The notes: generated by a model from the sequence alone, not told the origin. Shown: positions 16,670 through 26,896, numbered from the stretch's first letter. The stretch is DNA of 64,000 nucleotides from an uncultured Draconibacterium sp. (GCF_963675585.1 NZ_OY776414.1:1157001-1221000), one strand, 5' to 3'. Translations and numbers: made by a program.

Positions 16670-16685
16670 TATGATAGTTATCATA
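16670..16685. promoter_or_regulatory. Dyad TATGATA-N2-TATCATA upstream of the FadL-family gene
   Basis: A perfect 7-2-7 inverted repeat 75-91 bp before the porin start codon. Size and symmetry fit a dimeric repressor or activator site. No matching regulator is encoded nearby. Apart from this and the promoter at 16934, the 374-bp gap 16595-16968 shows nothing I can identify. Confidence 0.35.
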
Positions 16686-16933
16686 CCTAACGTGTTCAAT
16701 ATTGTGTTATAAATCATCTTTTTATTTGAATTTCTATTTAAAAAAAATGTTATAAGAATGTAAACGAATGTTTAAATTAAAAAGATTCGCCTTTGATTAA
16801 GAGTTCGAAAAACTTTGACTTCGGCGATTGGCAGGAGCTTTCACGAAATGTTTCCCGAATTTGGCAGCATAGATAAATAGTTAAATCTTCCTATCAAACC
16901 TGTCTTACTATTCTCTTTCAAACTTCTAATCCG

Positions 16934-16941
16934 TATTTTTG
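16934..16941 (+). promoter_or_regulatory. -7 element upstream of the 1158-residue protein gene
   Basis: TATTTTTG matches TAnnTTTG, with a predicted start near 16947, about 22 nt before the ATG. The -33 region shows only TTTC. Confidence 0.4.
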
Positions 16942-16968
16942 TTAAAGTAAGTACTAAAAAAGTTTTAT

Positions 16969-19900
16969 ATGAGTAATAATAACGCACCCATCAAACTAAA
17001 GAAAAGAGATCGTCGCGACATGATCCAGTACATCAATTTACAACTGGCGTCGCTTGGTCAACCTTTATTTGCTGATGATTCAGATTCGGGTACTAAATAT
17101 GCCAATGCTAAATTTCAGTCATTAACTGAAGGTTTAATTAGTAGTTTCCGCGAGAAATCGCGTTTGTTGAGCGACCATCTTTCGCCCGCCGACACCCGAA
17201 TTCAAAACTTTATTGATGATTATTTGAAAGAAGTAGAGTTTGATAAGGAATTTCGTTTGCCAAGCGAAACGTTGGTTTTAAACCAAAAAGGAATGGCGCG
17301 CGAGCTTAGTTTGCCTCCGGATGGTAATGAGTTTAAGAGCGACCTGGTAAGTTCTTATCGTCTGAAACAGGGAATTCTGAACAATCCTGCAGCAGATAAG
17401 CGTACTACTAAAGGTACCTTTCATATTGTTCGCGGAGGATTACCGGTTCCTTTGGATAAAAAGGAAGTGCCGAAAATTACTTTCGCACACATGTTAAATG
17501 CCGCGGTAAATCCGCCTGAAGATTTAAAATTACTGCCATTTACATCAAAACAGGAAAACAAAGCCAAAGTGTTTGTTTCCTTGCTGTTACGTCCTGTAGT
17601 TTGCCCTGAAGTTGAAGGAGTAATTAGTGAAAAAAGTATGGAAGTTCGCTTTTTTGCTCCGGGAAGTCTGGTGAGTAACCTCGACTTTGTTGAAACCATT
17701 TTTGGAAATGCAGGCGATCACAATTTGGCTATTAACGATGCTGCTCTTGATATTACACACTGGACCGGTCATACCGGATGTATTATTTTGGCACCGCATT
17801 TAACCAAATTAAAAAAGAAAGACATTGGTTTACCTCACTACGACGATGCGTCGGAACGTCAGAAACACGACGGAATGTGCTGGAAAGACAAAGATGAACT
17901 GTACAATGACGGATCGGCTTTTAAACTTACCTGTCGCGACGAGCGTGGGGTAGTGGTAACTATAATTGCTGATAATTATTATGGTTATTCTAAAAAAGAA
18001 ATAAAAACTCAGATTAGTTACTCGGCCAACCTTTTTGGTTTGGTGGAAGAAGAACATTCCGGTGGTGCAATTGCATTTCCGCGCGGAAACATGAGTGACA
18101 AAGTGTTTGGCACCAACTTTACCAACAAATTTGATTTACCTTATTCTTTTGATGATGTAAAAAAATTGCTGGCCGATAAAATTGAAGTTCAGGAAGGAAA
18201 TTATGCCATCGATAAGAAATTTGAAAATGTAATTTATATTCCTGAAAACGCAGATATTAGTGTTGATCAGAGTTCGGTAAGCTGGACCTATAAAGGGAAA
18301 GAGTACAGTTTAAAACTTTCGCCCGATAAAACCTATGTACATCCAACCGGACACAAATTTCAATTGGTAAAACATCCGACACAACAAATGTGGAGGATAA
18401 TTGATACTGCTCCGGAGGGTATTTTCTGTCATAAACCAAGTACTGTTTCGGGTGGAGGAAAATCGGAAATCTCAAAATCGATGCAAAACGCCATCAAGTA
18501 TGGTTCTTTTTACATCGAAAATCTGGAAGAAGCCCAAAATAAAGTTGATGAGATTATTAACCGCGACTACTCGCACCGATGGAAAAACATCAGAAACGAT
18601 TCCGGTAAATCTCGTCCCTTTCTTAGTAAAGAAAGAGCTTTGGGATCTGCAGTAAAACTGTTAACTCCTTCTGATCAGTACAGCGATGAGTACAATAAAT
18701 TCTTAGAAGAAATTCCGGACCACATTCGTACACTGGCCTTTTTTGTTAAGCGCCATTACCGTGGTTTTGAAGAAAAAGGAATGGCCTGGAAAGAACTGTT
18801 TACCGTTGAGATTGTAAACGGACGTCCGGGGAATGTACTTCGTTACAAACACAACCCAATTGCTGCCAGTTATGTTCGAATCGGATTTAACCAGGAAGGA
18901 AGATGGTATTTGCACAAATTGCGATCAGACTTTGTTCCTTCAATGAAAATTCAAACTGAAGATGATATTTCGGCAACAATTACAATTCCTTCAAATCGTT
19001 TAAATAATTTAAACAAGGAATACACCAACAAGAGTGTTAAGCTGGTTGCCAACTGCGAAAGTTATTTGTTTCAACGTCCGGATGAAGCTGTGATACGGGG
19101 GTACGATAAAGAGGCTGAAATGGAGATTGTTGAGAACAATACCTTTTTAACGAATTACGAACCGCTAACCAAAGAAAACGCACAGGAGCTGATTGAAAAT
19201 GCAATTAGTTTTGAAAGATACACTCAGCCGGTAAAAGACTTTATTACTGAAGTTGCCAATAGCGAAAACGATACTTATTTTGTAACGCCTTCGCATACAC
19301 GAATTGTGGATGGAGAGCCTACAAAAAACCCGCGTTACCTTCAACGAAATATTTTTAAGGAGGAAACACAAGATGCGTATCTGGGGGAAATAGGTGTTCG
19401 TTTGTACCGGAAAATTAAACCAAAAGATCCGGTAGTATGGCCTGTAAATGCTGTGTTGCCCGGGCGAAGAAATAATCCTGCCGACCCGGAAGCAGGCATT
19501 CGTCCGCTTAGTGTGTACAATCCTATTCATTACCAGGAACTTCCTGAGTTGTTTATGGATTTTATTGCAAGTATCACCGGTAAATCACCATCAACAACCG
19601 GAGCCGGGTTAGAGGGAGCTTTAACAAAAGGACCATTTAATATGCTTGCTCCAACAACCGACTTAAATAATGCATTGCTTTCCTATATTCTTACCGAATA
19701 CCAGGGATTTAGTTCTGCTGCCGGTTACATTGGTTCCGAAAACAGATTCGATCACGACATTAGTATCTTAATTCCTGAAATTTGGGCTCGTTTGGTACCT
19801 GAAGATCGCGATCCAAAGAAACTGATTGAAAACAAATGTCTTGAAAAACTGGAAGATTTTGAATACAAAGGGAAAAAAGTACTGGCCAGTCGTTTGGGAT

Positions 19901-20445
19901 ATCGAATTACCAAAAACTTTGCTTTCCGTTGTATGAACCGTTTGTTTGACGAGCCGCTGGCCGTGTTTAACGAGCGGATGTTAAAACCTGAATTGCAGGG
20001 AATGGATGAATACGTAGATGGTATTGATAATATTACTGATGCTATGAAACGCGCTTCCTTGCCATATTTTGAAGATGGTAGTGTTGCAGCCGCCATTCCA
20101 CCGCTAAAAGTATTGTTACATGTTATGGCATATGGACACTATGAAGGCAAAGATATCAGTGATCCGGAATTGCGTAAGTTGTTTGAACGGGAAGAAGTAA
20201 TTAAAAGCGATTGGTACAAAGCTCGTTTAGAACTGAAACAAAAACACGATGTTGCTTTTTATGTAGCACAAGTAGGGTATTTGGAAGATTTTATGGACAA
20301 CAAAGAAAATGCGAGCCTTATTGTTCCAATGGACATTCCCGGACGCCTGGCTAAGGTGAAAGAAATGTTGCAGCATGTAGAATCGAAACAATACATTAAA
20401 GAGTTAGTTGGTACCATTGGTGCCGATCCGCTGTACAAGAAGTAA
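16969..20445 (+). CDS. Probable PPi-type phosphoenolpyruvate carboxykinase (large, otherwise hypothetical)
   Basis: A 1158-residue soluble protein without signal peptide or membrane segments. Its length fits the ~1100-1150-residue PPi-dependent PEP carboxykinases known from Propionibacterium and Entamoeba, which convert oxaloacetate and PPi to PEP, phosphate and CO2. Elements that could form the PEPCK active site are HWTGHTGC (about 263-270), DNYYGYSKKEIKTQ (about 335-348, compare the Tyr and paired Lys of GTP-PEPCK) and a P-loop-like STVSGGGKSEIS (about 491-502). A conserved-looking SITGKSPSTTGAGLEGALTK lies near 870. The gene is monocistronic with its own terminator. The assignment rests on remembered family features, not a search; a different large enzyme family is possible. 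Confidence 0.5.
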   Translation: MSNNNAPIKLKKRDRRDMIQYINLQLASLGQPLFADDSDSGTKYANAKFQSLTEGLISSFREKSRLLSDHLSPADTRIQNFIDDYLKEVEFDKEFRLPSETLVLNQKGMARELSLPPDGNEFKSDLVSSYRLKQGILNNPAADKRTTKGTFHIVRGGLPVPLDKKEVPKITFAHMLNAAVNPPEDLKLLPFTSKQENKAKVFVSLLLRPVVCPEVEGVISEKSMEVRFFAPGSLVSNLDFVETIFGNAGDHNLAINDAALDITHWTGHTGCIILAPHLTKLKKKDIGLPHYDDASERQKHDGMCWKDKDELYNDGSAFKLTCRDERGVVVTIIADNYYGYSKKEIKTQISYSANLFGLVEEEHSGGAIAFPRGNMSDKVFGTNFTNKFDLPYSFDDVKKLLADKIEVQEGNYAIDKKFENVIYIPENADISVDQSSVSWTYKGKEYSLKLSPDKTYVHPTGHKFQLVKHPTQQMWRIIDTAPEGIFCHKPSTVSGGGKSEISKSMQNAIKYGSFYIENLEEAQNKVDEIINRDYSHRWKNIRNDSGKSRPFLSKERALGSAVKLLTPSDQYSDEYNKFLEEIPDHIRTLAFFVKRHYRGFEEKGMAWKELFTVEIVNGRPGNVLRYKHNPIAASYVRIGFNQEGRWYLHKLRSDFVPSMKIQTEDDISATITIPSNRLNNLNKEYTNKSVKLVANCESYLFQRPDEAVIRGYDKEAEMEIVENNTFLTNYEPLTKENAQELIENAISFERYTQPVKDFITEVANSENDTYFVTPSHTRIVDGEPTKNPRYLQRNIFKEETQDAYLGEIGVRLYRKIKPKDPVVWPVNAVLPGRRNNPADPEAGIRPLSVYNPIHYQELPELFMDFIASITGKSPSTTGAGLEGALTKGPFNMLAPTTDLNNALLSYILTEYQGFSSAAGYIGSENRFDHDISILIPEIWARLVPEDRDPKKLIENKCLEKLEDFEYKGKKVLASRLGYRITKNFAFRCMNRLFDEPLAVFNERMLKPELQGMDEYVDGIDNITDAMKRASLPYFEDGSVAAAIPPLKVLLHVMAYGHYEGKDISDPELRKLFEREEVIKSDWYKARLELKQKHDVAFYVAQVGYLEDFMDNKENASLIVPMDIPGRLAKVKEMLQHVESKQYIKELVGTIGADPLYKK

Positions 20446-20467
20446 TTTACCCGATTTTAAAATACAG

Positions 20468-20503
20468 GAGCCGTTTTCGCATTAAGAAAACGGCTCTTTT
20501 TTT
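20468..20503 (+). terminator. Terminator of the 1158-residue protein gene
   Basis: GAGCCGTTTTC (20468-20478) pairs perfectly with GAAAACGGCTC (20486-20496) around a 7-nt loop, followed by seven T. It lies 22 bp after the stop codon. Confidence 0.93.
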
Positions 20504-20526
20504 ATTGTTTTCATACGTAAATATCC

Positions 20527-22212
20527 TTAATATCCAGCAGCCTGACCGTCTTTTCTCGATTCAGAAGCTCCAAAATATACCTTGTTCTTTTTATCGAATA
20601 ATATGGCCTGGTATCCTCCGTAAGGGCCTAGCGCATACGAAATGCGGTGGCCTTTGCTCATTAATTCGCGAATGGTTTGGTATTCAAATCCACTTTCCAG
20701 AGAAACAACACCGCCGTCCGTCATTTTTTCACCTGTTGGCTGGCTCGATCCGTCGTGACTGATTCGTGGTGCGTCACCGGCTTCCTGCAAATTCATGCCA
20801 AAATCAATCAGGTTACAAACTATTTGCACGTGTCCCTGTGGTTGCATGGCGCCTCCCATTAAACCAAAACTGATAAATGGTTCGCCATCTTTGGTAATAA
20901 ATGCAGGAATTATAGTGTGAAACGGGCGTTTGTGTGGTTCGTAAACATTCATGTGGCCTTCTTCCAATGCAAACAATTCGCCGCGGTCTTGTAAAATAAA
21001 TCCGAGTTTTCCCGGAGTCATTCCCGAACCCATGCCGCGGTAATTACTTTGAATCAGCGATACCATATTTCCGTCTTTGTCGGCAGTTGTCAGGTAAATG
21101 GTATTTCCCTGTTCCAACTCACCGGCAGGATAGGACCGGGCCGAACGATTCTCGTTAATAAGCGTTGCCCTTTCTTTTCCATATTCCTTTGAAATGAGTG
21201 CTTCGATTGGAATCTTGTTAAAATCCATGTCTGAATAATATTTGGCGCGGTCCTCGTAGGCCAGCTTTTTGGCTTCAATAAAGGTGTGCATGTATTCCGG
21301 TGTGCCGAATCCCATTTTAGCAATATCGAAGTTTTCCAAAATGTTTAACATTTGTAAAACAGCAGTTCCTTGTCCGTTTGGCGGTAGTTCCCAAACATCG
21401 TATCCTCGGTAGTTGGTCGATATGGGTTCTACCCATTCCGATGTATGATCTTCGAAATCTTTCATGCTTAAAAAACCGCCTTGCTCCTGAATGTAGGCAA
21501 CAATTTTTTCAGCAATTTCTCCTTTGTAAAACACATCCCTGCCTTGTTCTGCAATCAGTTTAAAGGTGTTTGCCAGGTACAGATTTTTAAATATTTCACC
21601 TTTCTCAGGTGCTTTTCCATCCGGCATAAAAATTTCTTCAAATCCGGGATATTCTTTCAAATAAGAACTTCTGCCCCAGTAGTAGGCAATCAACTCGGTA
21701 AGTGGAAATCCGTTTTCAGCATAGTAAATGGCGGGACTAAGTATTTCATGCATGGTTTTGCTTCCAAATTTTTTATGCAATTCGAACCAACCGTCCACAC
21801 AACCCGGCACCGAAACAGGAAGCGGACCCAGTGACGGGATTTTTTCGTAGCCATTTTCTTTAAAATAATCCAAAGTTAAGTTGTATGGTGAACGCCCACT
21901 GGCATTTAATCCATATAGTTTTTTCGATTTTGCATCCCACACAATGGCAAACAGGTCGCCCCCCATTCCGTTTCCGGTAGGTTCAACCAGGCCCAGTACT
22001 GCATTTGCAGCAATGGCTGCGTCGATGGCATTTCCTCCGGATTTAAGTATGTCTAATGCAGCTTGCGTGGCCAAAGGCTGGCTGGTGCAGGCCATGCCGT
22101 TTTGCGCAATAACTTCGCTGCGTGTGGCAAAAGTTAAACCGGTCACCCTATCCTGGGCAAAAACCAGGCTTCCAACTAGTAAAAAGAAAATAGTGCTGAT
22201 AAAATGTTTCAT
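20527..22212 (-). CDS. ggt: Gamma-glutamyltransferase (glutathione hydrolase)
   Basis: A 561-residue Ntn-hydrolase with a signal peptide (MKHFISTIFFLLVGSLVFAQ), so periplasmic or secreted. Large-subunit motifs include GGNAIDAAIAANAVLGLVEP and GNGMGGDLFAIVWD. The autocleavage region is NTIYLTTADKDGNMVSLIQSN, where the nucleophilic Thr starts the small subunit (about residue 366). SGMTPGKLGF, FGLMGGAMQPQGHVQ and the terminal YGGYQAI follow. It removes gamma-glutamyl groups from glutathione and related peptides. The region around the nucleophile departs from the usual TTHxSVxD by reading NTIYLTTAD. Its relatives are often annotated as acylases or GGT-like proteins, so substrate is uncertain. Confidence 0.88.
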   Translation of the reverse strand: MKHFISTIFFLLVGSLVFAQDRVTGLTFATRSEVIAQNGMACTSQPLATQAALDILKSGGNAIDAAIAANAVLGLVEPTGNGMGGDLFAIVWDAKSKKLYGLNASGRSPYNLTLDYFKENGYEKIPSLGPLPVSVPGCVDGWFELHKKFGSKTMHEILSPAIYYAENGFPLTELIAYYWGRSSYLKEYPGFEEIFMPDGKAPEKGEIFKNLYLANTFKLIAEQGRDVFYKGEIAEKIVAYIQEQGGFLSMKDFEDHTSEWVEPISTNYRGYDVWELPPNGQGTAVLQMLNILENFDIAKMGFGTPEYMHTFIEAKKLAYEDRAKYYSDMDFNKIPIEALISKEYGKERATLINENRSARSYPAGELEQGNTIYLTTADKDGNMVSLIQSNYRGMGSGMTPGKLGFILQDRGELFALEEGHMNVYEPHKRPFHTIIPAFITKDGEPFISFGLMGGAMQPQGHVQIVCNLIDFGMNLQEAGDAPRISHDGSSQPTGEKMTDGGVVSLESGFEYQTIRELMSKGHRISYALGPYGGYQAILFDKKNKVYFGASESRKDGQAAGY

Positions 22213-22449
22213 TTCTCGTGGTTTATTGTTGTCAGGAAGCCTAAAAATAGCAAAAATTATGGTGTAGCAAGAGCTTCGGTTTTGGGAAACAGGAATAATG
22301 GCATTTTAAACATAACCAATTGAAAAGTCTGCCGGAATACTTTTTAACAATCCATAAAAACTTATATAAATTGCTTGTAAATTCGGGTTAAACTCTGAAC
22401 TTTAAACTTTCAACCTGTCTGCCACAAAGCAGGCTCGAAACTCATTTTA

Positions 22450-25311
22450 ATGGAACGATTTCTTTCTCAATGTGCTAATTATATTTATCAGAAGCATTCT
22501 AATGAATTGAATGAACTTTGTCTGGTTTTTCCTAACCGCAGGTCGGGCGCTTTTTTTACCCAATATATGCAGGATGTGATTAAACGGCCGGTTGTTGGCC
22601 CTAAAACCACCACTGTAAATGAGCTGATATCATCCTATTCTGATTTGCACAAAGGAGAAAAATTACAGTTAATTTCCATATTATACGATGTTTTTAGAAA
22701 ACATACCAAAACCACAGAAACCTTTGATGAGTTTTATTTTTGGGGCGAAATTTTGCTGGCCGATTTTAACGACATAGATCGTTATCTGGTAAATGCCAAA
22801 GATGTTTTTACAAATATCTCCGATTTAAAGGAAATTGAATCGATCTTTGATTACCTCACTCCCGAGCAAAAAAAAGCGCTGGAGCAGTTTTGGGGAAGTA
22901 TGGCGGTTGTCGATAAAAAAGGATTTCAGGAAAAATACACTTTTATATGGGATAAGCTTTTCCCTGTTTATGTTGATTTTAAAAAGGAATTGCAAAAGGA
23001 CGATCTCGCTTTTCCCGGGATGGTTGATCGCACAGTAGTTGAGAATCTGGACAGTGCTGAACTGGAATTTAAGTATAAAAAATACTATATAATTGGTTTG
23101 AATGCCCTAAACACTTGTGAAAAGAAGTTTTTTACGCACTTGGTGAATTTGGGTAAAGCTGAATTTTTATGGGACTTCGATAAGTCTTATCTGGAAGACA
23201 TTCAAAATGAGGCCGGTTATTTTTTGCGTACAAACCTGGTCGAATTTCCGCCACCTGACGATTTTGAATTAAATACCGAAATTTTTAGTCAACGAAAGAA
23301 TATAAAGCTGGTTGCCGTTTCGTCGGTGTACGGGCAGTCGCAACAAATTCCAAATTTTCTGACGGAAACGAGGTTGGATTATAAGGAGAAATTTGATAAT
23401 ACCGCAGTGGTTTTAGCCGATGAATCACTCCTGTTTTCAGCAATGGGAGCAATTCCTGAAAACATTGGAACAGTAAATGTTACCATGGGCTATTCTGTTC
23501 GAAACTCGGTAATTCACGGTTTTTTGATGTTGTTGGTTACGCTGCTTAAAAACAAACGAAAAGAGGGAAGTGGTTTTGTTGCCTATCATCGTTACGTAAC
23601 CGATGTTTTAAACCATCAATTGCTTGGTGATTCGGAATCAGAAAAAAGCAAAGCATTTGTAGCTGAGTTAAAACGGACAAACAGCATTACGGTTGACCTT
23701 AGTAAAATAGATTTTGCACCGCTTTACAAGCAAATATTTCTTTTGCCCGAAAAAGTGGAAGAATACAGTCATTATTTTTTGAAAGTTTTGGGCATGTTGC
23801 ATCAACAGTTTAAAGCGTCTGAAGTCAATAACGCCATGTTGCTGGAGATAATTTATTCCATTTACCAGGCCGTTGAAAAGCTTGGTATTGTTGTAAAAGG
23901 TGTAATCGATTCGCAAAAAAGAGAGATTAATGAAGCTGTATATTTTCGCCTGTTTTCGCAGTATTTAGGTCAGGTTTCAGTGGCATTTGAAGGCGAGCCA
24001 TTAAGCGGATTGCAGGTGATGGGTATATTGGAAACCCGTTGTCTCGATTTTGAGAATTTGATTGTACTGGGTTTGAATGAAAACAAGTGGCCGCGAAAGT
24101 TTACTGCACCTTCGTTTATTCCCTTTAATATTCGCAAGGGTTTTGGCTTGCCGGGTATCGACGAGCAGGATGCAATGTATGGGTATTATTTTTACCGGCT
24201 TATTCAGCGTGCAAGAAATATTACTGCAACTTATAGTGTTGTAAAAGAAGGAATCGGTACAGGTGAGTTGAGCCGTTACGGTTATCAGTTGCAATACGAT
24301 TCGATTCATAAACCGGAAATGAAAAATCTGGATTTTGTATTTGCCAACGATCCTGTTCAGTCCATAGAAATAAAGAGTTCGAAAGATGTTGTGCAAAAAT
24401 TGCTTGAAAACAATTCGGAGGAACATCCGCTTTCTCCAAGTGCTATAAATACCTATTTGCATTGTACGCTTAAATTTTATTTTCGTTATGTGGTGAATTT
24501 GCCGGAACCCGATGAGGTAAAAGAGGAAATTGATGGAGTGGTTTTTGGAAATATCTTTCACGATACGCTGGAAGAATTGTACAAACCATTTGTGGGGAAA
24601 GTGGTAAATAAAACCGATCTCGAAAATATGTTGAAGGATCGGGTGCGTCTTGAAAATGAAATTACCAAACAAATTGCCATACACTATTTAAAAAAGAAAA
24701 AACCCATTAAAGGGCCTGTAAAGTTGCAGGGAAAAACTTTACTGATTTTTGAGAATGCAATAACATATTTGAAACAGCTTTTGCGGGTTGATTTAGCGAT
24801 TGCTCCCTTTTCGGTTATTAGTCTGGAAGAAAAGTACAAAAGATGGATTGAGCTGGAGTTAAACGGGGCCAAAACCAATTTGTGTATTGGTGGAAAAATT
24901 GACCGGGTTGACAAAGTGGATGGCCAGTTGCGAGTGTTGGACTATAAAACCGGAAATGTTGAATCGCTGGGTTTTTCGAAAATTGAAGATCTTTTTGACG
25001 CTGAGATTAAAAAGCCCAAAAAAGAGATCTTGCAGGCTTTGATTTATTCGTGGGGACTGTCAGAAAATATATCAAACGAGGCTATCCAACCTGCAATTTA
25101 TAGTTTAAGAAGTCTGTTTTCCGAATCATTTTCGCCAAATGTTAAACTCAATAAAAACGATGTTTTATTTGAGGATCTCAAAGAAGATTTCGAAATCAAT
25201 TTAAAACAACTGGTTACGGAAATTTATTCAGAGAGAAATACATTTAAACAAACCGAGCACATTGAAAAATGTCAGTATTGCCCGTATAGTGGGATTTGCA
25301 GAAGGTTTTAA
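22450..25311 (+). CDS. AddB-like PD-(D/E)XK exonuclease with Fe-S cluster
   Basis: A 953-residue protein resembling the AddB/RexB subunit of bacterial recombination nucleases. The N-terminus has LCLVFPNRRSGAFF, a degenerate helicase-like opening, and ETRCLDFENLIVLGLNENKWP near residue 535 is the UvrD-like motif with inactive helicase features. The C-terminal nuclease has HDTLEELY, GKIDRVD (about 816) and LDYKTG (about 828). Four Cys frame the nuclease: one in LHCTLKFYFRY (about 672), three in CQYCPYSGIC (about 941-950), as in the AddB 4Fe-4S cluster. No AddA helicase is in the window. Likely role: double-strand break end processing. Confidence 0.85.
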   Translation: MERFLSQCANYIYQKHSNELNELCLVFPNRRSGAFFTQYMQDVIKRPVVGPKTTTVNELISSYSDLHKGEKLQLISILYDVFRKHTKTTETFDEFYFWGEILLADFNDIDRYLVNAKDVFTNISDLKEIESIFDYLTPEQKKALEQFWGSMAVVDKKGFQEKYTFIWDKLFPVYVDFKKELQKDDLAFPGMVDRTVVENLDSAELEFKYKKYYIIGLNALNTCEKKFFTHLVNLGKAEFLWDFDKSYLEDIQNEAGYFLRTNLVEFPPPDDFELNTEIFSQRKNIKLVAVSSVYGQSQQIPNFLTETRLDYKEKFDNTAVVLADESLLFSAMGAIPENIGTVNVTMGYSVRNSVIHGFLMLLVTLLKNKRKEGSGFVAYHRYVTDVLNHQLLGDSESEKSKAFVAELKRTNSITVDLSKIDFAPLYKQIFLLPEKVEEYSHYFLKVLGMLHQQFKASEVNNAMLLEIIYSIYQAVEKLGIVVKGVIDSQKREINEAVYFRLFSQYLGQVSVAFEGEPLSGLQVMGILETRCLDFENLIVLGLNENKWPRKFTAPSFIPFNIRKGFGLPGIDEQDAMYGYYFYRLIQRARNITATYSVVKEGIGTGELSRYGYQLQYDSIHKPEMKNLDFVFANDPVQSIEIKSSKDVVQKLLENNSEEHPLSPSAINTYLHCTLKFYFRYVVNLPEPDEVKEEIDGVVFGNIFHDTLEELYKPFVGKVVNKTDLENMLKDRVRLENEITKQIAIHYLKKKKPIKGPVKLQGKTLLIFENAITYLKQLLRVDLAIAPFSVISLEEKYKRWIELELNGAKTNLCIGGKIDRVDKVDGQLRVLDYKTGNVESLGFSKIEDLFDAEIKKPKKEILQALIYSWGLSENISNEAIQPAIYSLRSLFSESFSPNVKLNKNDVLFEDLKEDFEINLKQLVTEIYSERNTFKQTEHIEKCQYCPYSGICRRF

Positions 25312-25317
25312 ATGTTT

Positions 25318-25947
25318 TTAGAACTTTGAAAGAAAGTCGAAAACCATTTTTGATTTACTGTAGATGCTTTCATTCGCTTCCTTAATATCATATTCCAGCG
25401 TAATTGTCGGAATATTTCGTTCAATACCACAGTATGTACCAAATGAGCCGGGAGTAGGATAGCCAAGATCTTCTATAACCGGATAGTTGCAAATTTTAGC
25501 AATTTTCTCAGCTATTTTTTCAGTTGGCCCATCAAAGTTGATGCATTTTAGCGGAGCATGCAAAGTTAAAATGATGTCTGGCTTTACTTTATCCAAAAGT
25601 TCTATCATAAACTTTGTTTCTGCCTCGGAACCTGGCGAATCGCCCGAATAGTTTTCGTCTTTATCAGTAAGTTTCCAGTTTTTAGTCGGGTAATTCCGAT
25701 TTAAATCAACACCATTACTATTGGTTCTTATTCCACGTTCTTTTCCCCACGGATTGAGGCAGGGAATAAAAAGAAGTGTGTTGTTTCGTTTCGAAAGATC
25801 ATTCTCACGTAAATATCTTTCTATTGCATATTCGCCTTGTGGCTCTTCTCCGTGAAAAACACCAATAATCAGAATTAATTTGGAACTTTTGTTCTCCGAA
25901 TGTTTTTCAATCAAACATACTTTTGGGGGAGGGAGGGGAGGTTTCAT
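25318..25947 (-). CDS. M14-family zinc carboxypeptidase (MpaA-like)
   Basis: A 209-residue small M14 peptidase. Zinc ligands are seen as HGEEPQGE (H-x-x-E, about 31-38) and the His in LTLHAPLKC (about 129). The substrate-binding motif NGVDLNRNYPTKNW (about 77-90) and the catalytic Glu in ITLEYD (about 187) complete the site. It resembles murein-peptide amidase MpaA, which trims gamma-D-Glu-mDAP bonds, and has no signal peptide, so cytoplasmic peptide recycling is plausible. An unusual Pro-rich start (MKPPLPPPK) comes from a pure G/A tract. It ends 6 bp from the convergent nuclease gene and begins 6 bp after trmD. Confidence 0.85.
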   Translation of the reverse strand: MKPPLPPPKVCLIEKHSENKSSKLILIIGVFHGEEPQGEYAIERYLRENDLSKRNNTLLFIPCLNPWGKERGIRTNSNGVDLNRNYPTKNWKLTDKDENYSGDSPGSEAETKFMIELLDKVKPDIILTLHAPLKCINFDGPTEKIAEKIAKICNYPVIEDLGYPTPGSFGTYCGIERNIPTITLEYDIKEANESIYSKSKMVFDFLSKF

Positions 25948-25953
25948 AGTTGA

Positions 25954-26643
25954 CTATTCGCCTAAGTATTTTTTATACAAATCAGGTCTTAACTTTCTAG
26001 TTCTTTCAATGGCTTGCTCGTGTTTCCAGTCGTCAACCAGTTTGTCGTTGCCACTTAATAAAACCTCAGGCACTTTTAATCCCTTGTATTCGGCCGGCCT
26101 GGTATAAACAGGTGGGCTTAAAAGATTATCCTGAAACGAATCGGTTAGGGCAGAAGTTTCATCGCCAAGTACTCCCGGCAAAAGGCGAACCACACTATCT
26201 GTAATAATTGCAGCAGCCAATTCGCCACCGGTTAGCACGTAATCACCTATCGAAATTTCTTTGGTTATATAGGTATCTCTAATTCGCTGGTCAATTCCTT
26301 TGTAATGCCCGCAAAGGATAATAATATTCTCTTTGAGCGAAAGGGAATTTGCCTCCCTTTGATTAAAAACACCTCCGTCAGGAGTCGTAAATATAATCTC
26401 ATCGTAATTTCGTTCAGCCTTTAAAGTTTCAATTGCTTTTTCTATCGGCTGAATTGCCATTACCATTCCTGCACCTTTCCCAAATGAATAGTCGTCAACT
26501 TTTTTGTGTTTGTTTTCCGAATAATCACGCAAGTTGTGGAGATGAATTTCGGCAAGCCCCTTTTCTTTGGCTCTTTTTATGATTGAATGATTAAACGGAC
26601 CTTCTAATATTTCCGGTAGTACAGTAATTATATCTATCCTCAT
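25954..26643 (-). CDS. trmD: tRNA (guanine37-N1)-methyltransferase TrmD
   Basis: A 229-residue SPOUT methyltransferase that makes m1G37 in tRNAs reading CNN/CGG codons and prevents +1 frameshifts. Signatures: [21 protein letters not shown] at the start, [26 protein letters not shown] (knot region), [15 protein letters not shown] and the C-terminal [18 protein letters not shown]. The ATG at 26643 matches the family N-terminus; an upstream in-frame start at 26694 would add 17 hydrophobic residues outside the family. It is followed at 6 bp by the M14 peptidase gene, not by rplS as in many bacteria. Confidence 0.96.
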   Translation of the reverse strand: MRIDIITVLPEILEGPFNHSIIKRAKEKGLAEIHLHNLRDYSENKHKKVDDYSFGKGAGMVMAIQPIEKAIETLKAERNYDEIIFTTPDGGVFNQREANSLSLKENIIILCGHYKGIDQRIRDTYITKEISIGDYVLTGGELAAAIITDSVVRLLPGVLGDETSALTDSFQDNLLSPPVYTRPAEYKGLKVPEVLLSGNDKLVDDWKHEQAIERTRKLRPDLYKKYLGE

Positions 26644-26896
26644 TGTTTGCAAAATTTCCGCAAAGGTAAACAATAAATTGAGGAGTAGAATCATCGGACT
26701 ATATATCTAGGAAACCACATAAGATGACATATGTGCGTGCAAAAGTGCTGTGATGTGACAAAATGACTGGTAAAAATGAGGTAATTGGATAAATTTTGTC
26801 CGATTTATTCTGATGGAACAGGAATTGATTTATGGATTGTGAATTTGATAACAAAATATTTAAACAAAATAATTAAAAGAAAAAGGAGAAATAGTC

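Noticed and set aside
25925-25941. G-rich tract as a G-quadruplex regulator
   Set aside because: Only three runs of three or more G are present, and it encodes the Pro-rich N-terminus of the M14 peptidase.
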